Shown: positions 33,135 through 45,494 of the stretch, piece after piece | Position numbering within the stretch: position 1 is the first letter of the stretch | Layout of the letters: every line of letters starts with the position of its first letter | Position numbers and translations under genes: made by a program | Origin: Prostheceraeus crozeri | Taxonomy: Eukaryota; Platyhelminthes; Polycladida; Euryleptidae | DNA length: 64,000 bases | Assembly (NCBI GenBank): GCA_907163375.1 | Contig: CAJQUW010008657.1 | Span: forward strand, 372,001 to 436,000 | Direction: 5' to 3' | Notes under the pieces: model-generated | What the model was told of the DNA's origin: nothing | Database searches by the model: none | What the model saw: only the letters and a program-made list of their open reading frames with translations

Positions 33135-35600
33135 AATCCGGGCATGGCTGACACTATTAAAAAACTCCTTGAGCTGGATTGTTGCTTCTCTGAGTCCCAC
33201 TTCGCATCTTTGTGTGTGAACCTTTTTTGAATCGAGAAATCTTAAGTGCATCTATGATGAAGGGATGCAAATTAATCATACTCTTTTCTGAGATCGTGCG
33301 GTCAGTGGTCGTAAAATCAGAATGTGAAACACTTCCACGTGTCCGCATTGATTCAAAGGCACGAGGTAGTCCATTGATACACTATCTCATTAATGAAATA
33401 TGAAATCGTTCACTTTTACAATGTCTTATTTGCAATAGCTTAGAGTGCATCATTGTGTATCATGATCATTAAAAATTGTCACTTTGACAAACGACAAAAA
33501 TAACTGGAGTGAGCATGCTTTCATAAAAAGTCGTAGACAAACATAAAGTACAAATTGCTCATTCGAGAATGATATACACATGCAATTCCTAATACATTGA
33601 ACTCTGTTTATAAGAATATTCATTGACAAGGTATCTGATGAAGTAGGCCAGTGGATTGCATAATAACAGATGAATTAAACTATTTAGTTTGCTAGGCGTT
33701 TACACATGAGGCAAAATTAGATTGTGACTTATATAGAATTCTTTTGGCAGTAGATGGAGTAGAAAGCGGTCGCTATTTTATGATGCAGGTCGAAGAAGAC
33801 GGAGAGAATGCTTCCCTCTGGAGCATGCGTGAATAAATGATGTAGAATGAATATACCCAATCGCATCATGGACTTTGAAGTGCTAGTTTTTTCTTAAACT
33901 TAAGGAGTGACCCAATCGGCCGTCTATTGCATTTACTGGCAAGAAGTAGGCCATAGTCTGAAGCAGGATAGGGAACAGGCCTACACAAATTGTAAATGCA
34001 TCGGCTTTGAAACTGAATGTCGAATTATTATGATGAATGATTAGTACGTGCTTTGATGACAAGAAAACTCGATTTGTTTGATCTCAGATCCACGCCAGAC
34101 CAAAAATGTAGCGACATAATATTTGAGGCTCAGTTGAAGAATCCTACGATTGATTTATTCCCGAGTTCGCATCAGTTTGCACTTTTATCCGAGCACGAAG
34201 TTTGACACAGGACTAAGTCTATGGTCATCAATATAAATATCAATATAAATAAGAGCAGCAGTTACTCCTGCTCTCACAAATCGAGCCACTGTATTGGAGA
34301 ATAGGATTGGGTATTCAATAGGGGAACAGCGGACTGAAGAGTGGTAAAACAGCACGATGGTGTAAGGGTTAGCGTTCAACTTATGCATCATACTGTTTCT
34401 GAAAGCGATTTACGGAACGATTGCTTTCTGAAAATGTAAATAAAATTTATCGTGCTTACGCGCAATGTCCATCATTTGTCTTAACATTCTTGCTGACTAG
34501 CAATGCATTGAAATTTTAGGGATATTGAGATGATTTGCAATTTAGATTTTGAATATTTTAGAATTTTCATCCTATTATCACTACCACTGCTGACATCGTT
34601 TGTACAAGTTCACGAATGACAATGTTTTGTAATATGATCATGATATTTACTGCAGATACCAAGTGTAAACATCTAGGTGTGATACTTATACCAGGTTGAG
34701 CCTTCTGCCTTGAAAAAAACATCTGTACATGTAGATACTATGCATCTGGCATACTTGGGTGCAGCGAAGGATTCTTGTGGTTGAGTGCGATGCAGCGCGG
34801 TGGAGCTTCGAGATTGCCTCAGAGTTGTCGCGCTACTGTAGAATAAGTGGTGCAATTAAGTGAACATTCTATAAATGTCCACCAACTAAGATTAAATTAA
34901 CTAATTTGCACAAAATACTGACTTGAATGTTTTAGTTGATATTAGAGTCTGTACTTCATGCAATCTTAGTTTGATTATCATAGTTAGGTGTTTTTAAGCA
35001 ATCTGAAATAAATATGACATGCCATCTGTTTTTCATGAATGTGTTTCAGGGCGTTTAATGTGTTACAATAGAATGTTCTCCATTTTTTCCAAAAATATTA
35101 ATAATTAGAATAGGTGTCGTCAACTCTCATCAATGAATGAATACTAACGGCAATATGAAGCAACCTATAATCCAATATTTATGCACATATTTCCGAGCAT
35201 GTTGTCCATGTTCATAATTTTATGAATAATAGAGTCTTGGCAAACCGTATTGGCATAAGATACAAGTATAGCACTTCAGTACTCGGCAGAATGTTGATTC
35301 CTTTAACAGTAGACCAATTAAAAGTAAGTAATGTAAGAAAGATAGCTGGGATGCTTGACGAAGTAATCAACTGTGTGTCATTGACATTGAAGCTGCTTTG
35401 CTTTGGCATTCAGTAAAGTGATCAGTGAGATGCGAGAAGTACAAATGTAATTCAATATACAACGGAATACGATTGTAAAAATCAATATTCTGTATTTTAT
35501 GATAAGAGAAGCGGGATATTTGCTCGATCATTTCATAAACTTCATCGACATCTCCCCCTACGTCATCATCCATTATCATTTCAACATCTCAAGTACATGG
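33135..35600. other. Gene-free region
   Basis: Short frames only. A tRNA-D-arm-like GATGGTGTAAGGGTTAGCG occurs at 34355 without a box B. Confidence 0.45.
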
Positions 35601-36367
35601 CAGGGATGCGGAGTCCTATCATTTCACTAGGACTCCGACTCCGGGGGTTGATAGGACTCCGACTCCGGGTGGCCAGTACATAAAGCCTAGTTTTTTTAAA
35701 AAAAAACTGGCAACCTACATCATAGATTATTACAGGCTTACCTGAGCATATCTTCAGTGATCATTCCTATATCAATTATCAATCATTTACGATGAAAGTT
35801 CATCAAATGTCGCTTTCAGTTGAATGCATGAGACTAGGCTCCTCCCATCTTGGTGATGTGTGCTTCACACGGTTTTTCTCCAGTCTCTACCAAGCAGGAA
35901 AATCTCCATCCTTCTCCAAAAAATATGATTGCACTTCTGATTTTAATATGCACTTTGGAAGAGACATCACACACGATTAACGTGAGAGTAAGAGGTAACG
36001 TTCTCAAACAAACTAGTATTTCACTTTTGTCTCTGATGTGACCTTTGGTGCGCAAGTGTGATCGAGGCTAGGAAGGCTTGTCTTCTCTATTAAATCATCG
36101 AGTGAAGCGACAGTCCTTTTTCACTATCACGGTTCATTCCCTCAACTATTACAAGCTTTGCATGCACTGCTGTCTGTGTGCTTTTGTTTGACGGAGAAAG
36201 CTGACATCAAGACAGTGACAGCCATATGTACGAGGATAAATAATTTGTTTGTATTATACTTCGGGTCTAGTTATAGGCCGGAGTCCGGAGTCCTATCATT
36301 TGATAGGACTCCGACTCCAGCAAAAATGATAGGACTCCGGGACCCCGACTCCGACTCCGCATCCCTG
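35601..36367. mobile_element. hAT-type MITE, family A copy 2
   Basis: Same termini and inside as the copy at 18629-19417, in the same orientation and with most of the central 500 bp identical by eye. Flanks are GTACATGG (35593-35600) and GAACATGG (36368-36375), 7 of 8 identical. This copy lacks a few of the terminal GGACTCC blocks of copy 1. Confidence 0.87.
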
Positions 36368-36624
36368 GAACATGGAATACGCAAATATTGAACTATACCT
36401 TTTCGATCCTTTTTTATGGCAAAAATATTTTGCTCTCAAAGAGAAATTCATAGAGATATCTATGTTATATTATTTTCAATGTACATGTCCTTTAAGCATC
36501 TCAACGGATCCAAATTAGATAAAATAAATGCATCTAAATACTATTATAAAAAAATCAGAGAGCATTCTCTTTTTGATATTGTTTACATTTAGTTGTCATG
36601 ATGTTACTTGAAAGTCTACCATTA

Positions 36625-37372
36625 TAGTCCGGGAGCTAGCGTGAAGTTGTGCAGGGAACGAGGTAGTACATAAAACTTTCACATAGCATAGTACACCTCT
36701 AACCTACTGCAAAACTTCGCTTCTGCCGGATCAGATCATTTGCTTTTCAGAAATAGAGAGGATAACACAATCCTATGTATTTCCAGTGGTAAAATTGTGA
36801 CATTTAAGGTGTTGACTCCATTTTTTCGAATTTTTGCTCATAAAAAATATACAAATTGGTATTTTGTTAAACTGGTTATTATAGAAATCATCTACAGATT
36901 ATGATCTTTCAAATGAGTTATCATTCAGTGACAGAGGATGAAGTAAAGTGTACAAACAGACACTTTTCGTTAAAGTATATCAACAATTTTCCTGAAATTT
37001 CTATGTTAAAATTTGCAGTTACACCAACGAAAAGTGTCTGTTTGTACACTTTACTTCATCCTCTGTCACTGAATGATAACTCATTTGAAAGATCATAATC
37101 TGTAGATGATTTCTATAATAACCAGTTCAACAAAATACCAATTTGTATATTTTTTATGAGCAAAAATTCGAAAAAATGGAGTCAACACCTTAAATGTCAC
37201 AATTTTACCACTGGAAATACATAGGATTGTGTTATCCTCTCTATTTCTGAAAAGCAAATGATCTGATCCGGCAGACGCGAAGTTTTGCAGTAGGTTAGAG
37301 GTGTACTATGCTATGTGAAAGTTTTATGTACTACCTCGTTCCCTGCACAACTTCACGCTAGCTCCCGGACTA
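36625..37372. mobile_element. 748-bp foldback (palindromic) element with near-identical arms
   Basis: Arms of 347 bp (36625-36971 and 37026-37372) are inverted copies with only about two mismatches, separated by a 54-bp spacer. Termini are TAGTCCGGGAGCTAGCG and its inverse. A 3-bp TTA lies on both sides (36622-36624, 37373-37375), which fits a PIF/Harbinger-like target duplication. No transposase frame is present. Any read-through transcript would fold into a very long perfect hairpin. Confidence 0.88.
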
Positions 37373-37375
37373 TTA

Positions 37376-40300
37376 CTGAAATATAATTGAAAATGAATTT
37401 TAAAGCTTTTATTGAGCAGACATTACACAAAAATTGAAACTCAACGGCCAGTGAGTAGTGGGAATGATGTTCACGATGTATATCTGTGCATTCAGAAAGC
37501 AAATCAATTCAGGTAAATTGCCAGCGCCTAATTATCATTGTATTTCGTCCACGCCTCTTCGTCAAGTCACTCCCAAAACTTCCCTTACAGTTGTTTTATT
37601 TTATTGTTGAATGGAGGTAAACTGCTCAGAAAATAGTTCAAGACAACGTTTGCCTATTGCTTATTTGATTTTCCAGCAGCTTGGAATGGCTCCTTTATAA
37701 GTAAGGAAGTTGAAAGTTGAATGTTGTAATTTTATCAATTAGACCTAGAAAGTTCATTAAAAAACTCAATTCAAAATGAATTCAAGAACAAACGCTAATC
37801 AAATATTTCGTAATTGCTCGTTAGTTTGCCATCATAAATCGGGGAAATATCTGTGGACGCATGAAGCCGAACCCCCGCCCACATTTAACTTAAGTTATTA
37901 ATGAGGGCTAGAATTGAAACCAACTGTTTTGCTAGTCAGTTCAGTTACCTTCTTAAGCACAGACTTTGATCTTGGGCTAGATCAGACTTGGACATGACAG
38001 TTTGAAGAGAAACGGGTCTGAAAACTCAGCTCCATCTGCTTGTAAAGCTGCGAAAGAGAAACATTATTAAAAAAACATCTCAATGCACATCACATGATGT
38101 TGAGGCCAATGTGACATCACATATGAGTCACTATCGCCGTCAGCTTGAGCTTCGAATATCTGCAGTAGAATGCTTGTGCGTACCTTTTATGATCCCATTC
38201 ATCCCATTCTTGTGATGACCAAATTCATCACTGCAAATTAAGCAATAGTCGTTTTCTGATTTAGTTTTTCCGAACAGCAATCAGAGGGTAAAGAACATCA
38301 TACTAACGGCCCTTAATTTAGATTTTAACAATAAGATTCGTAACAAAATGCTTTTAAAATGCATCCAGTAGTTGTACACATGCACGGTGCATATCTAGGC
38401 ATTTTGGCCTATCATCGACGAGGAGAGTAAAGTAATTTAAATTGTGTGTTCATGATCAGAGCTGACTGTAAAGTAATCGGAATTACTTCTCAATTCCATA
38501 GCTAAAAATGTAATTGACCACAATTACTAATTACAGTAATACTATTTGCGATTGCATCTGTGTAATTGTAGCCGCAATTACAATTTCAGCACACTTCTGT
38601 TTACTACTAATAGCGTGGTAGTCAGGAAGATAAAGAATATGTCTTATTATGCAACAAAATGAGAAAAGAAACCGGCTTTGTCAGATGTTTTGGCTTTTAA
38701 GTGTCTGTTCTGAACAACCACTTTTGACCATCCATTGTCTCACATTGTCTGTTCACTATGGCCTTTATTTTGACTTTGTACACTTTACAGTGCAGCCTAA
38801 CAATACATCGCATTTAAAAGCATGTCTTAAATACAGCAAAAAGTGAATTATATCTAAAATCTTGTTTTTAAAATATTGCCTTAAACTGGGCATTGCGCTA
38901 AAATTATTATTTTTGTCCCTTTGAAAATGAAGCGTGTCAATTCATATCAGAAACCATGTAAACTTTAGTAAAATACAGCATGCAGTGGAGACCTGATCTC
39001 TACGCATGCTTGCATATTAGATGCTGAGAACCATTGCATGAATGTTCAATAAGTGACCATCATATCTTTCTACACACCAAGAATGTGCGTATGGAAAATG
39101 GAAGCATATTATCAGTGTAATACCGATTAGCTTGAATAAGTAAATTTCACATCAAATGTCATTATTTGAAAATTTCTTAAAAAAACAAAAGAAACATGAT
39201 TCAAAACACACCATGTTTTTAACCCCAGTTAATACTCGTAGTTTTAGTTGAAACTCCGGTACACAAATTCATTAAATTTGGCAGAGAGTCCTAATATTTT
39301 CGTCCGTGTGTGTTCCTCTGAGTTTTCATAGATTACATTCAAACGATGGAAACAGACTAGGAGGTTGACTCTGTATTAATTAATATTTCATCATTGAGTT
39401 GTTTTATGCCTTGGTAACACGAACACTCTGTCGCTTAAGTAAACCTGGGGCGTTTAGAACCAATATTTAGGTGGCAGAAATGTGTAGAAATCTGCTGACG
39501 ACTTTCAAGTCTTTAATATTTGAATGTTCTTCATGACAACTGATATGCGAGAAACTTCAAAAATTATCCACGGGAAAGCTGCAGCTGGTAACGGAATAAC
39601 TTAAACAACGATCCAATGACATTTTTGTTTAATTTAAGGGCCAGAAAGTTGGAGGAAACCTTTTGCAAAATCTACTGCATGTCGCCAAACTCAGTAACTC
39701 TAAATGAATTGATCATAATCTTAATTCTCTGAGGTATAACCTACGCTAGGGAATGTGGTTTGTCTCTGACAACAGACAAATATTTGCAGTCATTCAAGTT
39801 ATCGAAATACTTGATGCAGTGAAATATATTTCTTCGAAGGAAGGTTCTAAGCTTTCTTGAACAAAGTTTGCTGAAAACAAACTGGCGATGTTTTTGCTCA
39901 AATACCAATCTTCATTTGTCAAAGGATTTGGAATAGTCAATGGCATGATGATGACACAAGTGTTTGGAGGAAGATAAGTATTTTCGCCTCAGCCAATGTT
40001 TGCTCATACAGACAAGACAAAGCACTTTTAGAGGGATAGTTTACCAGCCTAGAAAGCCATGAAAGCATCTTCATATTTCCAGTAATTTATCGTTAGGAGA
40101 GATTAGATAACATTAGAATCTTCTCATGTAAAATGGAACTTTGGTTTGATTTCGTTGATGCTACATGTACATCACAATTAGAGCACAAAATTGCACGTGC
40201 ACCTAGAAATAAATGTCATCATCTACATGTATATGTATATGAATACATGCACATGTGCATGGATATGATTGGATTCAAAATTGTCAAAATTCTTGATTTT

Positions 40301-40706
40301 TCATTTGTCATTCACCTCAGTTTCTCATCATGAACTCAGACTGATATGCAACTCAGTCAGGAACATAATTCAATTATCGTAAGTCGGATCATCTATGTTA
40401 CGACAGGCCTATGATTATTTACGAGACGCATTATGTACAAAATCAATTGAATTCTACGTGTAGATGGATAATTTATATAACTTTACTCATGCAAGATTGC
40501 AGCTGCCAGCTCGCCTAGGCATTGAATAGAAAGATGTCCCCAGAATTGAAAAATTTAAGCATAAACTCCTTGGCAGCCGTAGACGCAACGTTTTGCCCTA
40601 CCATGATTCGTCAGTACGGTTTGGAATGTTTCAAATAACGGGCCTGATATATTACTTTCCATTGCGGATTCCCGTCAAGACTGTGTGTTTGTCAATCGAA
40701 TTTATT
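37376..40706. other. Gene-free region
   Basis: Long AT-rich stretch. A patch rich in GTAATT/AATTAC words lies at 38470-38590, perhaps an old MITE end. No gene recognised. Confidence 0.45.
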
Positions 40707-40746
40707 CGTGCAAGCACTTTAAAACACCACCGGTGTCCATCGTCAG
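40707..40746 (-). ncRNA. Decayed hammerhead-ribozyme-like motif
   Basis: The minus strand reads CTGACGA (40746-40740), then a 7-bp stem GGACACC/GGTGTTT with a 3-nt loop. TAAA follows where a hammerhead needs GAAA, then a short GTGC-TT-GCAC stem (40717-40708). Order and sizes match the minimal type I hammerheads known from Penelope-like elements. The changed core base and lack of a proper cleavage triplet make it inactive. Confidence 0.45.
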
Positions 40747-40766
40747 GCCACTGAAAAGAGACACTG

Positions 40767-41277
40767 CATTGATGATAGCAGTTCACAGGGACGGACAAGG
40801 CTATTAAGATAGAGTTGTATGTACATGTGGACACGAAGGACCAGACTACTAATATAATGCTAACAGAAAGTTGATAGTAAATCGTAATATAATGCAGAAT
40901 TAAAACCATAGCTGTGCGCTGAAATAAAATAAGAAGGCCAGAAACAAAGAAAAAAAAATAAAGTCAAAATTGCCAAGTCTCACTGAATGTGTGTCTCACT
41001 CGATTAGATGAGTTCAAACGACGTGACCATAAGACCTCTTTCACAATGCGCTTTCTCCCCCATGACTCCCTATCAATCACAGTAATACTATTTGTGTCAA
41101 TCTGATGTGTGCAAGGGTTTCTGGATTTCTCACTTTATTTAAGCGCACAGCTGTGGTTTTATTTCTACATTTTATTATGATTTACTACCAACTTTCTGTT
41201 TAGTCTAGTCTTTTGTGTCCACATGTGCATGCACATGTACATACTTTGTCAGTCCCTGTGAGCTGCTACCATCAATG
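40767..41277. repeat. Long imperfect inverted repeat, arms about 160-180 bp
   Basis: Left arm 40767-40945 and right arm 41117-41277 share CATTGATGATAGCAGTTCAC, TACATGTGGACAC, ACAGAAAGTTG and CAGCTGTGCGC in inverted orientation with small indels. The spacer is about 170 bp. The hammerhead-like motif lies just outside the left arm. It may be an old foldback element or inverted Penelope-type terminal repeats. Confidence 0.7.
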
Positions 41278-42224
41278 CCAATGTTTGTTCTTAAATTGTT
41301 CAAATATGAGGACATCTTTCTTTCTAACGTTTGTCACCTTTCATTCTAGTCCACTGCAGGTAAGCAATCCATTTCCTTGCCAAGTATTGTACATCTGTGG
41401 ACCTGCTAAGGGAAGAAACATGATTCACCAATGTTCCGCCACACATTTTTGGATGCAGTGTGATAGTGTAACGTTGGGTATCGATGTTGGTGTGGATCAT
41501 GAATATCAACCTATTCTCAGCAAGTACCGAGACAAAAGGAGATCCCTATACTTGCTGTATTGCTTAGGGGCAATACTGGGGCATTCTCTAAGTCTCTCGT
41601 TTAAGTCAAATAGCGCTTATTAAGCAGCAGCTGCAATCTGCTTATTCTGAAGTAAATGCTACTCTAAGTTTTTCACCAATCTGAAATTTTACCAAATATT
41701 TGCTATAGATCCCTTAATTAATGACTTCTAATCTCCATGCTCAGACGACAAAATGCACTGCAAAGTCAGATTTGAGAACGGAAAGACATTCTTAAGATTG
41801 GTTTGTGCATGGAATACACCTCAACAATGTCCAAGTATGTGATATGGAAAGTTTTCTTTGAAACAGTGAACCGACCTCTGAAATGACATTCTTCACCTTA
41901 AGATGTAGCTGTCCTTTCCATGTTTAAGTACCTTCTAATGAAATAGCAAAGAAAACAGGCGACTTGATGATAATCAAAGTTTCCATATGATTATGAAAAT
42001 GCAAATATAATACTACTTGCGTGTGCCGCTACTTCTTGGCTCCTCGATAAGTGGTATTGATGGCAATATTAAAACTAAAAATATTCCATTGAATGTCTAT
42101 GTGATAATGTGATCATTGGAAATCGAGGAGATGTGATTGGTGATCATTCTCTGATCTACGGAAGTTTGTGACATTGGTGTTTTGTTATCTGACAATTTGA
42201 AATTTTCATCTCATTGTGCTTCTA
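41278..42224. other. Gene-free region
   Basis: No supported feature. Confidence 0.45.
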
Positions 42225-42884
42225 TTGCTGCTAAAGCCTTTTCAAGATCATATTTACTTCTGAGGTGTTTCACCACGAACGATCCGCATTTGCTGATGAA
42301 AGCTTATCGCACATTTGTTCGTCCAATGCTAGAATAATGTACCCAAGTTTGGTCTTCCTATCTCATCAAGGATATAAAGATTATTGAGAAAGTTCAACGA
42401 CGCTTTACCAAAATTGTTTGTCATAGAGCAAACATCCGTTGCAGTGAATATTTATCTCGCATTATACTCATTTTAGTGTATAAAATTGTGAATAATCTTG
42501 TTGATATACCCTTCGATCAATTATTCAGTATCTGTAATCGAGTTTCTAATCGTGGACATTGTCTTAAATTGAAGTCTCACGACAATGCTAACCTGAACTG
42601 TAGATGATTTTTTTCACTCATCGTGTTGCTAGCGTATGGAATTCCTTGCGTGGGTGTATAGTCTTATCGCCATCTCTCAAATCATTCAAGCGCTGTGTTA
42701 CACAGCACGTTGCCCTCACACATAACTGTATATTTACATCTCTATGTGAATTTTATGTGAAATTGCGTATTGTGTTAATGTCTTGTAATTTTTTGTAGAC
42801 TACACAAAAGTGTTGTCATCAACCAATGATGCCTTTTTGTAATATTTGCTGCAAATAAATTCACTCATTCATTCATTCATTCAC
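42225..42884 (+). mobile_element. 5'-truncated LINE 3' end with (CATT)n tail
   Basis: Reading through frameshifts and one TAA near 42334 gives KAFSRSYLLLRCFTTND, MKAYRTFVRPMLE, then IIEKVQRRFTKIV and a final part HRVASVWNSLRG...SFKRCV. This is the conserved end of CR1/Jockey-like LINE ORF2 proteins. It finishes with AATAAATTCACTCATTCATT and further ATTC repeats. Confidence 0.8.
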
Positions 42885-43593
42885 TGACATGTCCTCATAT
42901 TGAAATTCGATGCGCTTCATCAAAGTTTGTGATGTAAAATGTTAAAATATGGAAAAGATGCATGCTTTAGATGAAAAAGATGTATACCTTTCCAAAAGGG
43001 TCTAAATATAATGCTTCAAGGATGTAATCTATAAAATAGGATTTTTTCCAACGAAACCCAACGTACTTATCAAGTTCATTTTATAGTGTCTATTAATTTT
43101 CAAGAATTTGCTAAAACTAAAGCCCGCAAAAGCTTACGCAGTTTAGTCTTATTCACACAAGAAGCGGGTTCATTCTTCGGCAGGGATGTGATTAAGGCGA
43201 TTTCCTATCCAGCACTACAGATTCTTCTTCGACTAACAAATAGAATCCATGGAATCAATTTTATGATTACGCCGCATAATACTTTCCATATCGACCGATA
43301 ACACTAAAACAAATTCCATGCCGTGTCACGTTAAGTTTGTGAGCATTGGAGACGAAGAAAATGGGCACAGCTGTGCCGAAAGTACATTGCACTATTCAGT
43401 TGTCGACTTGGTAAATATTTGACAAATTCAAACCAAGCATCATCGGTATTGCACCAGCAGTGAGCTTGCACTATGCAAGCAAACAACATGTCTCTTACAG
43501 ACCAACCGACAATTGTTATTACGAAAGCATTTTGCGATCTTGTGCGAAATAAGTTTATGCGCAATGATTTGTCATAAAGATAATTTTTGATTC
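42885..43593. other. Gene-free region
   Basis: No supported feature. Confidence 0.45.
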
Positions 43594-45491
43594 ACCCATT
43601 AAACGCGGCTGTGATTTCTTTGAATATTTCTAGTTATATCAATAAACATAGCTTGAAACATCACGAAACATGAATATTTTCACATGTAGAATGGATACGA
43701 GTCACATCGGATCGAATACGAAGATGGCATATATATATATATATATATATATGCCATCGCGTCCTACCACTGCTAAAAAGTAGTAAATTTTGGTTGTGAC
43801 AACAAAAGGCAAAATTGAAGCACTGAACTTTATAAAACTGCAAGAAGAACAATTTGTCTGTTGCGAACATCTTGCTTGTGCATTTCAAATTTCATTTTAC
43901 ACATCGATTATTCACATCAACTGCCTTGATGGATTATTCAGTCACATGCAAGCTACATGCAAATCAAATTCAAATAAGAGCAATGTATAATTTATAATTT
44001 TTACTTGTAGTTTTGTTCAAAAAATAATTTGTGTCATTGTTGCATGATATAAAAGAGATCTCACAACAGTACATAACTGCTTCTAAAACTCTATTGCAAA
44101 TACACATGTTTGCACACATGCATTTATATCAGTAAATTTCTCTTTAGTAGGCCAAGTTTGGTCTGTAAAACGACTATCTTGCTTATGTGTATGCTCAACA
44201 GTTCATGTCGTTATGAAATAAGTCACCAAATGTGGCATGCTTTGAAACACTTGTCGCACAATCCCACACCGTATTTGTAGCATTTCGTTCGTGAAAGATC
44301 TTGGCCCAAAGCGCAGCAAATGCTTAGGTGCATCAATGGTTAATGGGCCTACCATAGTTGCGGATTGCTACCGACAAATTCTGACATCCAGCTTCTCCAA
44401 TGCAATTATTTATTATCATTTTCAGATATTATAATCGTCTTCCTCATTATAGACTATGATGGTTAACTTCAGTGGGTGCCATATGTTGCTATTCTGAAAT
44501 AAAAAAGAATTATTGAAAATAGCTTTCGTATGCACCGTGTATTTTTCAAAATCATGCTTATCTTGCATTACAAGAGATAAAAATAATCAAGTGTTGTGTC
44601 TTCAAAAAATTAACATACTGGTTTACACTAGGTGTAGAAAGTTATAGTAATAGCAACTACGAAGCTTCTTAAGCAAAAAGTGGTGCAAGTGTAGTCAGAG
44701 TGTGTCCATCGTTTTCAAACCATAGGTAGGCCTACTGTCAATCCTGATCTTACATTTCGTTAACTTCCTAAAGTACATTGCACATAATTTGCATAATGCA
44801 AGATAATGGAAGAGCCAAACAAACTGATAGCTCACAATTTTGCTGTTAAATAAGCGTCTGGGTATTCGATAGACATGTTTATAGCGGTAGGTACATGTAC
44901 AAATTAGGCCTACTTGATATATCATCGTCAAGGCCATTTTCGTCCTCTTTACCACTGTCTTTGTACTGTCCTCACCATCTCATAACGGGGGCTACATCAT
45001 AATATCATCCTCTCCATTGTTAACTAGATCATACAGTGCATGAATCGCTGAGGTATTTTTGTCTGAAAGAGATACTTTTTCTGACATTCACAGTAGCAGA
45101 TTACGCGATGACATATATATATTCCAGTACGTATTGCTGCATTGCCACTGAACTAAGTCGAATTTGAATATCAGACTGGTGCACAGGGCTAGTAAATGCG
45201 CCAACTGAAACATGCATGGACACGAAAAGATTATGAAAGTTCAAAATTGAATATTTTGCTCAACTTACCAAAACGAAGAATTTCTTCGCGCCATTTTGAA
45301 AAACAATTTGAATTTCCCGCCAAATGGATGAAATTGAAAAAGTTATTTCACACCACAAATCTTGAACATCATTCTAAGCTATGTTTTGTCAAAAAGAAAT
45401 GACCAGAAAAACGAGTTTTCACGGTTAAAATGAAGCATAAATGGAGGCAAATTACCTGACATATATATATATGCCACCGCGTTTAATGGGT
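43594..45491. mobile_element. Possible DNA transposon with ACCCATTAAACGCGG termini
   Basis: ACCCATTAAACGCGG (about 43594) and its exact inverse CCGCGTTTAATGGGT (about 45477-45491) bound 1.9 kb of gene-free DNA. A related end, ATATGCCATCGCGTCC, occurs inside at about 43750, and both inner copies are preceded by (TA)n. No flanking duplication was confirmed and no transposase was seen. Confidence 0.35.
43729..43752. repeat. (TA)n inside a GATGGCA...TGCCATC palindrome
   Basis: TA dinucleotides flanked by GATGGCA (from 43724) and TGCCATC form a perfect palindrome of about 38 bp. This makes a strong hairpin or cruciform. Confidence 0.85.
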
Positions 45492-45494
45492 AAA

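Noticed and set aside
34355-34385. tRNA D-arm-like GATGGTGTAAGGGTTAGCG
   Set aside because: No box B or acceptor stem follows.
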